Shown piece after piece: positions 56,985 through 64,000 of a stretch of 64,000 bases of DNA. Every line of letters begins with the position of its first letter. The first letter of the stretch is position 1. Origin of the DNA: Akebia trifoliata. Lineage: Eukaryota > Streptophyta > Magnoliopsida > Ranunculales > Lardizabalaceae. A program made the position numbers and the translations under genes. The notes beneath the pieces were generated by a model, which saw only the letters and a program-made list of their open reading frames with translations, did not search any database and had not been told where the DNA came from. The stretch covers positions 44,035,220 through 44,099,219 of the forward strand of contig CM030714.1 of the NCBI GenBank assembly GCA_017979445.1, given 5' to 3'.

Positions 56985-57260
56985 TTTGTCCCATGTGACT
57001 TAAAAGTTTCGGATTGAGTTGATTTTTTGAGAATGATCTCTATTTGAAAATTTTAACCCCAACAAAATTGATTTTACAAATTAATGGTAAAAAATCGACT
57101 GTCTACAATTCTGAATTACTTTTGATGGAGTTAGAAGTTTCGGATTGATTTTTTTGTGATGATGAACTCCTCACCATAGAGATTATGCTTACAAAAAAAT
57201 CACCCAATTCCGAAACTTCTAACCCATATGAGACCAACGTTGTCTGCCAAATGGGACCTC
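56985..57260. mobile_element. hairpin MITE related to 17069-17448
   Basis: Contains AGTTTCGGATTGA twice, CTCACCATAGAGAT and CCGAAACTTCTAACCCATAT, with GTCCCATGTGAC at one end and AAATGGGACC at the other. More diverged than the 17-kb copy. Confidence 0.55.
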
Positions 57261-57473
57261 ATACATATATATACAAGGAAAAAAAAAAAAAAAACTTGGT
57301 CGAGTTTCTGATCTAACTTCATGAATATTCGAGCTAATTCAGGTGATTTTACAAGTTAACTCGACAAGTTGATACCGTGGAGTTACGAGCCAAATCACCT
57401 AAAATATCAATTGAGTCATGATGACTCAGCAGAGTTCCGAGTCATACACAACGAGTTTTAAAACTATGGAAAG

Positions 57474-57915
57474 GTATATGCATTGTAGAAAGCTGATCAA
57501 ATTGAACTATATGGATATTGAGGAATACTTTTTAGATGTAGACCCTGTCTCATAAATTCAATCAAAATCAAGTGGGCTGGGCCCACTTCTTTGAAACTTT
57601 ATGATCGTTTTTTTGGATCATCTTAAACTAGTAGTAGCTGGAGAACAAAAGTTTGGTCACATTAAGTTGACCAGTCATCCCCCAAGTAGACCACTAAGTC
57701 TAAACAAATTAATAGATTAGAAGACTTTAGGGGATGTATGGAACTATGGATAGGACCACAGGTGGAGAGGTGCATTTCTTCTAGCGTTCACATGTTTCAG
57801 TACTCCCGACCTGTATGAGAAAACTTGAATATTGCTCACTAATACCTGTCTACTAAACTCATCATCTCAATATTTGCCACTTGTCATGCTTGTTAGTCTC
57901 GACTTGAAACCTTGG
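57474..57915. repeat. diverged duplicated block, copy A
   Basis: Colinear with 60930-61285: GCATTGTA-GAAGCT, GATGT-G-CCC, AAAGCCCAC/GGGCCCACTT, TCAAGTTGACCAGT-like AAGTTGACCAGTCAT, GAGAAAACTTGAATATT, CTCACTAATACC and TTGCCACTTGTCATG occur in the same order. No ORF. Transcription status unknown. Confidence 0.6.
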
Positions 57916-58590
57916 TTTTCTCTCTTGGCTCCTCAAGTGCATGTAAGAGTCCGTCAACTATCTCTAGTAATCTTCAAAGCTAATAGAAACAATAACATAA
58001 TAAGAATTACATTCCAACTCTTCTTTTATTCGATGTGAGATTAAATTAAATAGGAAAAAAAATAAAATCACAACTAAATAAAAGGGATTTTCCCCATGAA
58101 TTACAAAAGTCTTTTCTATGTTCACACCTTATGATTCCAACAAGGCCTTCATGAGAAGAGTTTTGAATTAATTGTCTTGACTTTCTAAGATGTCCAAATA
58201 GTATTTTAAAGTTAAAAAAAAAATGTAGAATGAATGTAGGAAAAGTATTTAGTATCTATACATAATAAGAATAAAAGGGTATTAAACTTATTTTTCATTT
58301 TATGAAACTAAGAAGAGTTAATTGTAGCGAGCTTGACTTATTATTAAACTCGACCTCATCACTACAATTAGGAACTTTTTTTTGTTCAAGGTCTTATTCC
58401 TAAAGCAGTTAACTAGACTACTTCAGCTCTCATCTCTAAGATTGAAGTTCAAAACACGCTTTCAAATTATCGTCTAATTAGTTTATGCAATTTTTTATTA
58501 GATGGTGGTTAATCGCTTGGGCGAAGTTTCAGCATTTGTAATTTCTAAGAAGAGAGGGACTTTTGTTAAATGTTGAAATATATATTAATA

Positions 58591-59025
58591 GGGTCGTGCT
58601 GGAGTGACCTCATAATTGTACCTTATATTGCACATCTGGATGTGAAAGTGTGTAGGAACCAAGAGCGGAATTAGAGTGGGGGCACTTGCCCCCACAAGAA
58701 TTTTCAAAGTCTATGGATTAGTGACCTATAGAGACAGATTTTAGTGGCGGATAAAAAAAAATCTGTCAATATTACCCCTACAATTTTTTTTCCACTCTTA
58801 GTTGACCCCAACTTTTTTTTTTTTTTTTTTTCACTCTAAATTGTCCCCACAAAGAATTTTCTACTCTTGGTTGCCCCCACGTGGGCAAAATCCTGGCTCT
58901 GCCCTGATAGGAACCATAGATACTTTTTGACTCGTATCTCGTTGAAAGCATCCATGATTCTTACACACTTTCACATCATGATGTGCAATATGAGGTACAA
59001 TCTTGAGGTCACTTCAGCATTATTC
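58591..59025. mobile_element. MULE-type MITE, perfect 9-bp target duplication, host of a nested MITE
   Basis: Ends GGGTCGTGCTGGAGTGACCT and, inverted, GAATAATGCTGAAGTGACCT, with arms pairing for about 70 bases. ATATTAATA flanks both sides (58582-58590, 59026-59034). Interrupted by another element at 58662-58907. Confidence 0.85.
58662..58907. mobile_element. inner MITE with 9-bp target duplication TAGGAACCA
   Basis: Ends AGAGCGGAATTAGAGTGGGG and, inverted, TCAGGGCAGAGCCAGGATTT; both ends then carry GGGGGCA. TAGGAACCA flanks it exactly (58653-58661, 58908-58916). The interior has several CCCCAC-plus-T-run segments. Confidence 0.85.
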
Positions 59026-60540
59026 ATATTAATAACATATTGTTAGCTTATGAGATTATAAACAACAACAATAAAAATAAAAACTCGGGGAGACAACATA
59101 GCTCTTAAGTTGGATAAGTCTAAGACATGATCTCTAGAGGGGAGTTCTCTATTTGTTGTAATGAGGCTAGTTGATTTCTCTAAAGCCTGGATCAATATGG
59201 TTAAAAGAATGTTGAAAACCCTATTTTAGTGTTTCCAAATGTGAAATCCTTTCATTACTAACATAATAACTAAGGGTCATTTTACTCAAATGGATTACTA
59301 TATCAGAAATCCAACACCACATCCCGCTATGTTTCATCGGAAAAACTCATAAAAAAAAAAAAATTCAAAAATAATTTCGAAGTGGTGGCGTTGGGTTTGG
59401 TATTTTTCGTGATCAATAATTTTTGTAAGATTTGTACTCTTTTAATCTGATTGATTCTGAAAAAGTTTGTAATTTGTTTTTGTTGATTAGTCAAAGATTT
59501 ACTGGCCTTTGGGATCTCTCTATCTCTTATTTTTAGGAGGTTTTTAAAGTTAAAACCGACGTGTGCATCTTTGATGTTTTTTCTCAACAATTTATCTTTT
59601 TGGTTTGAATCCATAGTCACACTAATATTTGGACCACCCCATCCTAGGAATCCCTACAGATCAATTTACAATCAATTTGATATAAAGAACTATAGTAAAA
59701 ATACAACAAATTCTTTTGAGAATTGATTATTATTATTATTATTATCATGATCGGATACCACCTGAAAGTAGAGCATATATATTTATGTATCTGAATGATC
59801 GTGAAGGACTTCGTGACATATGAATTGAAATGATTGTCATAGAGTACATGACATTTGATCTAGAATGATTGTTGAAGTGTTCATGATGGATGATCAAGAT
59901 TAAATCAATAGCACAGAATAGCAACTACCAAATCGAAAGTGCATGCGTGGTTGACAATAACCACTGCACGATCATTAGAAACTATTCAAATCAATCCCAT
60001 CAATTAGCAATCAACGATATAAAATATATGTATGCATGCAGGGTTATAAAAGGGAGGAGTGCCAAGTATGGAAGCACAAAATCATGATCGAGATTCACCA
60101 GATCATGATTTCTTTATTGCCACCTAGAATCCTCACTAATTGATTTTTGCATTTATAAGTTTTTAAATAATGCTCCTCAAAGATATTTTCTTTATTGTTT
60201 TTTGAAAGATTATATTCTTTGTATATCTTCTCGATAGAAAAATCTGTAACATACCACTTTTATATATACTTAATCACCATCCTCTACTAGAGAGAAAATG
60301 AGATTTACAACATTCATACCAAGAACAAAGATATGCAATCTCTAAGCACTAAGACTTTGTCAAAATTTGTTCTAATTACTGATTTGATCTTTGGAGTATC
60401 ATTATAGGGTTAAACACAAGTAAATTTGAGATTCTACAAAGTAAGGAGTGAATCAAGAAAAATAATAACATAAGTATGATATATTGCAATCAGAAATATT
60501 AAATGTATATGAAGCTCACATTATAATATATATGTATGCA

Positions 60541-60789
60541 ACCCCAAGGGATTAACCTAATGGCAATTAGTTGAGTATTGATAAGCTCCTCACAAAGGGT
60601 AGGTCAAGTGGTCGAAACCCTACAAAGCCATGAATTCCTTGGGACCACCCTCCAGGGTCCATTTGACCCTTGACTCACGTAAAACTTTTCGAGGGGGCGG
60701 TGCGTGTGACCATGGGATTAGTCTCACCTGATGGGTGTGGATACCCACAACACGCAAAGATAATAATAATAATAATAATAATAATAATT
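60541..60789 (+). mobile_element. SINE, same family as 26884-27062, with TAA-repeat tail
   Basis: Head ACCCCAAGGGATTAACCTAA; body with GGGGGCGGTGCGTGTGACC and CATGGGATTAGTCTCACCTG; then GGATACCCACAACACGC and about nine TAA units (60760-60788). TATGTATGC flanks it (60531-60539, 60790-60798). Confidence 0.8.
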
Positions 60790-60929
60790 TATGTATGCTA
60801 CCATCATGGTCAGCTTATTCAAAATTTAATATTATTTTAAAAACAATAAAAAATATTATTAGCTGATGATTAGTACATTCCCAATCGGGGGAAGGAATGT
60901 TAAACCATAAAAAATAATAGGAAACATAT

Positions 60930-61285
60930 ATGATATATACATGCATTGTATGGAAGCTAATCGAATTGAGCAATTTGAACGTTGAGGGAGAATTATTAGA
61001 TGTGGGCCCCAGCTAAGAAATTGGATCAAAATAAAGTGGCCAAAGCCCACTTGTTTGAACCTTTAATGAACGTTTCCTTGTCATCTTGAGCAAGTAATAG
61101 GTAGAGAACACAAGTTTTGTCAGGTCAAGTTGACCAGTGACATGTATAGAAGACGACCTTCGCCTGTTTCACGACTCCCTTGGATCCACCACAAATAATA
61201 CAAGAGAAAACTTGAATATTCCTCACTAATACCAGTGTACTATACTCATAATGCCAATACTTGCCACTTGTCATGATCTTTGATC
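60930..61285. repeat. diverged duplicated block, copy B
   Basis: Partner of 57474-57915. Contains TCAAGTTGACCAGTGACATG, GAGAAAACTTGAATATTCCT, CACTAATACCAGT and CTTGCCACTTGTCATGAT. No ORF of note. Confidence 0.6.
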
Positions 61286-62139
61286 CCATTGACTTCGTCT
61301 TCATATCGTGCCGCAAGATCAGCAGCTTCAGCTTAAAAGTTGATCCCTCACCATTGGATTTGGTTAGTTTCCATCATGACCTTCGTTTACAATGATTTTT
61401 CACATATGGTCCATTGATGAACTCGAGGATCAAAGACGATCAAATGCAATATATGGTTAGAATGATCTATTAGAATGATCTTGGTTCATCAAATGGTGGA
61501 TCTAACATTTATGGATTAATTGTGAAAAAGTTGGTATGGTCACTTGGGGGACAGGTGTTATTGATTAACAACTCTACTTTCCTCCAATAGATATTAGCAA
61601 TTTAAAGGATGCTTCTCTTTTCCTCATTGGGTAAGCAATCTAAGAGATATTATAAAAATATCTTCCAAAAAATAATTATAAAACTTTTTCAATCATAATT
61701 TGATTTCTTGTGAATTTTGAATAAAAAGAAGTGCCAGAAATGTTAAGGTGACAAAGGCTTTGTTACCATTGTAACAAAGTTTGGATTGGTAATTCTTGGG
61801 TGGGGATCCACATCAGTTAATTTGGATAGATTTACGAAAGTTTCATTAAAAAAAAAAAAAAGTGAATATTTGGTTTTGGATAATTTCTTACTAGAATCTA
61901 TCCTCCACCTCCTTAAAAATCCTATCTTGTTCTCGAGATTTCAATGTTAAAGAAAATAAAATTTTAAGGGTGAAGGAAAAAAATGTTATCATGTTTTGCG
62001 ATTAATTGACAAGTCGTTGATTTAATTGATTAATTTTTTATTAAGAAAGTTATAAAATTTTGAAAAAATTACGGAGAATTTCGTGACTTGTTTGTTACCG
62101 TGGATAACAATTCAAGATCATGGCAAGTGGCATGGACAC

Positions 62140-62316
62140 AAATCCCAAGAATATTAAAAGATACGTGTGGATCCGAGTTCGAGGGATCACGTGACAACAA
62201 ATCCCAAGAATATTAAAAGATACGTGTGGATCCGAGTTCGAGGGATCACGTGACAACAAATCCCAAGAATATTAAAAGATATGCGTGGATTCGAGTTCGA
62301 CAGATCACTTGACAAG
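62140..62316 (+). repeat. 59-bp tandem repeat, three units, each with ACGTG-type motifs
   Basis: Units start at 62140, 62199 and 62258. Units 1 and 2 are essentially identical; each contains ATACGTGTGG and ATCACGTGAC. The third has diverged (CACTTG in place of CACGTG). A further CACGTGG follows at about 62327. Confidence 0.95.
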
Positions 62317-62556
62317 TCCAAGGGATCACGTGGCATGAGACACGGAATTAAAGAAATGGATCTAAAATCAAACCCCAAAATACACAGAATCAACGAGACG
62401 AAAATCTAGGGATTTACCTAGATTTAAGGAGGATATTGCTAAAATACATTTCCATGAATCTAGCCCTAAATCAAATGAAAAACATTCTAACCAATATACC
62501 GGACTTGAAGAGAGATAATATCAAGGGAAATCGTGCGCAGATCATGGATGGATCTC

Positions 62557-62564
62557 TATAAATA
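62557..62564 (+). promoter_or_regulatory. TATA-box candidate downstream of the 59-bp repeats
   Basis: TATAAATA in context CTCTATAAATAAGAGGGG. No open reading frame of a known gene follows within the window, so it more likely drives an LTR transcript or is not used. Confidence 0.35.
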
Positions 62565-63005
62565 AGAGGGGAGTAGCACACCAAAGGTACGTTTTGACTC
62601 TGGGGAAAGGGGGATACCCTGCTCATTTTTATACTTATTTTATGACTAGATCGTTGGAGAAGTTGTGGTGTAGGCATCCCCACCGCTCAGGACGAACAAA
62701 ATCAAGATCAGAGGTGCAAATCTCGAGGTAGAACAAGAAATTGCATCTATAGTTACCATGATTTTAAAAATCGCCCTAGACCAAGATGATTTATTGATTC
62801 ATCTCGATATCTTTCACGAAGGAGATGGAGATGAGATTACAAGATCCTCTCTATTCTTCTTTTTCATCTTTATCTTGTTGATTCACATATCATTAAAAAA
62901 AGATCGTCTCGTCTAAGATAACATGATGACGTGTGGTATCATTTGTCAGTGGAGGAAGGCAGAAAAAAATCCGAGATAGAAAGAAAATGAATACTAATAA
63001 TCTGG

Positions 63006-63193
63006 CTTAGCCATGTGGCAACTCAATCGAGTTACTAGACGTGACAGGCTCAGGAAACGTAGATGTGCTCTCCTCGAGGTACAAAACTACTGTTCCCTTA
63101 AAAAGGTGTAGTTTTATATATGAAAGAGATCATATCTACGGTTTTCGAGCCTGTCACGTCAAATAAGTCAGTTGAATATGCCACGTGTCTTAA
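63006..63193. mobile_element. fold-back MITE with about 75-bp arms
   Basis: Left arm has CCATGTGGCAACTCAA, GACGTGACAGGCTC and CGTAGATGTG; right arm, inverted, has CACGTGGCATATTCAA, GACGTGACAGGCTCG and CGTAGATATG. The spacer is only about 20 bases, so the transcript would form a long hairpin. Confidence 0.75.
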
Positions 63194-63696
63194 GTCAAAT
63201 TATCACGATTCAAAGAAAATTATGTTTGTTCCAAGATTCTACTCTCAAGCTGTCCCACTTGTCAAGAAACTCTCATCTCATTAATACCGCCATCACATTG
63301 TCATTGTTGAACTATTTTGAAAATCATGTTTGGACCAATCTTTCCTTGTGAATTAACAAGTAGAGCCTACAAGCAAGAAATCCCTGGAAAAGTTAAGATC
63401 TAAAACGATGGGTTACTCAACCACTCAGTTTGAAAGAAAAATATATATGTAAGGGATAGGATTACAGTCAAGGTTGACCATTGACATTAGTGATGGCTCT
63501 TACTATCATGCAATGTTGAAGAGCGATTCATTAATGTGCAGAAATCTACCTTTGAAAGTTGAAACTTCGATGTCTATATAATCAATTATTTTTGCGTTTT
63601 TGTTAACATGTGCCTAAGGTACACATTAAAGTGCATTAATTTCAACTAGTGATCGATTTGATTTATTTCTATACCAAAATTGCCCTCCAAAACTGC

Positions 63697-63900
63697 CTCC
63701 AACTTTGAAGGGGGCAGCCCGCTTCAAATTTTGAAGGAACCCTCCTTGTTACAAGACACGTGATGTTTTAAATTTATTTCACGTCCCTTCCTTTTCGTCA
63801 AATTTTGAAACAGCTCCTTGAAAATATCACGTGTAATCCAATGGAAAGGGTTCCTTCAAAATTTTGAAGTGACCTGCCCGTTTCAAAGTTTTTCCTCCTC
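63697..63900. mobile_element. fold-back element with about 70-bp arms
   Basis: Left arm CAACTTTGAAGGGGGCAG, CTTCAAATTTTGAAGGAACC, ACAAGACACGTGAT; right arm, inverted, AAACTTTGAAACGGGCAGG, CTTCAAAATTTTGAAGGAAC, ATTACACGTGAT. A half copy sits near the CAF40 promoter at 8200-8290. Confidence 0.75.
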
Positions 63901-64000
63901 AACCCATTGACAATTATCAAATTCAAGACTGTTGAAAATTATGGTATGTTTTAAAGAAGTAATGACCATGTCGGTATAAGAGTGTCTAGTTGCAAATCAT

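Larger units (their letters stand above)
62090..62720 (+). mobile_element. probable solo LTR or LTR fragment (Ty3/gypsy-like)
   Basis: A promoter-like TATAAATA (62557-62564) is followed by a pyrimidine/purine-rich leader and GTGTAGGCATCCCCACCGCT, resembling the R-U5 boundary of plant gypsy LTRs. Upstream are 59-bp tandem repeats. LTR ends, primer site and coding domains were not identified, so the class is inferred. Confidence 0.35.
56214..64000. other. gene-free 3' region of the window, repeat-rich
   Basis: The first few hundred bases are SWAP 3' UTR and flank. Beyond that no protein family was recognised on either strand. The region holds a hairpin MITE, a duplicated block (57474-57915 and 60930-61285), nested MITEs, a SINE, an LTR-like piece and two fold-back elements, each listed separately. 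Confidence 0.6.

Noticed and set aside
59327..59620. 97-codon minus-strand open frame, Lys/Asn-rich
   Set aside because: No recognisable domain, low-complexity composition, and no promoter or splice context. AT-rich intergenic DNA yields such frames by chance.
62140..62316. CRISPR-like array
   Set aside because: The 59-bp units are back to back without spacers, and the genome is plant nuclear.
62557..64000. protein-coding gene downstream of the TATA-like box
   Set aside because: No frame or splice pattern resembling a known family follows; the surroundings look LTR- and MITE-like.

Overview
This is a stretch of flowering-plant nuclear genome. The signs are AT-rich, intron-dense genes with GT-AG splice sites, five plant protein families, and plant-type repeats (LINE 3' ends, tRNA-type SINEs, TRIMs, copia, MITEs, Helitron-like ends). 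The proteins look eudicot-like or basal-eudicot-like, but species cannot be fixed from sequence alone. No virus, organelle DNA, CRISPR array or bacterial DNA was recognised.

Layout. (1) 588-7879, minus: a nine-exon CAF40/CNOT9 (RCD1-like) gene, a CCR4-NOT subunit, 320 aa. (2) 9473-16186, minus: a seven-exon PLP homeostasis protein (YggS/PROSC family), 242 aa. (3) 20772-24135, plus: a four-exon secreted pectate lyase (PL1) of the pollen-allergen-like branch, 380 aa. (4) 26140-49294, plus: a 23-exon VPS35L gene (retriever/Commander subunit), about 918 aa, spread over 23 kb by repeats in its introns. (5) 50872-56213, plus: a four-exon SWAP/SURP splicing regulator, 877 aa. (6) 56214-64000: no gene recognised; diverged duplications, nested MITEs, a SINE, an LTR-like piece with 59-bp tandem repeats, and fold-back elements.

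Exon junctions were joined by hand. Reading frame carries through every junction in all five genes; the one uncertain junction is the donor of VPS35L exon 1. The genes do not form a pathway cluster. Four are housekeeping genes (mRNA decay, vitamin B6 handling, endosomal recycling, splicing) and one is a cell-wall enzyme. The PLP gene and the pectate lyase are divergent across 4.6 kb.

The most informative non-genic material is layered transposon history. A TRIM with two 127-bp LTRs sits in a LINE, which sits in one copy of a tandem duplication inside VPS35L intron 8. A MITE with 9-bp target duplications sits inside another MITE with its own 9-bp duplications at 58.6-59.0 kb. A SINE with a 20-bp target duplication sits inside a LINE in VPS35L intron 1. 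I found no clear novel biological system; the candidates below are mostly mobile-element architecture and possible regulatory sequence.
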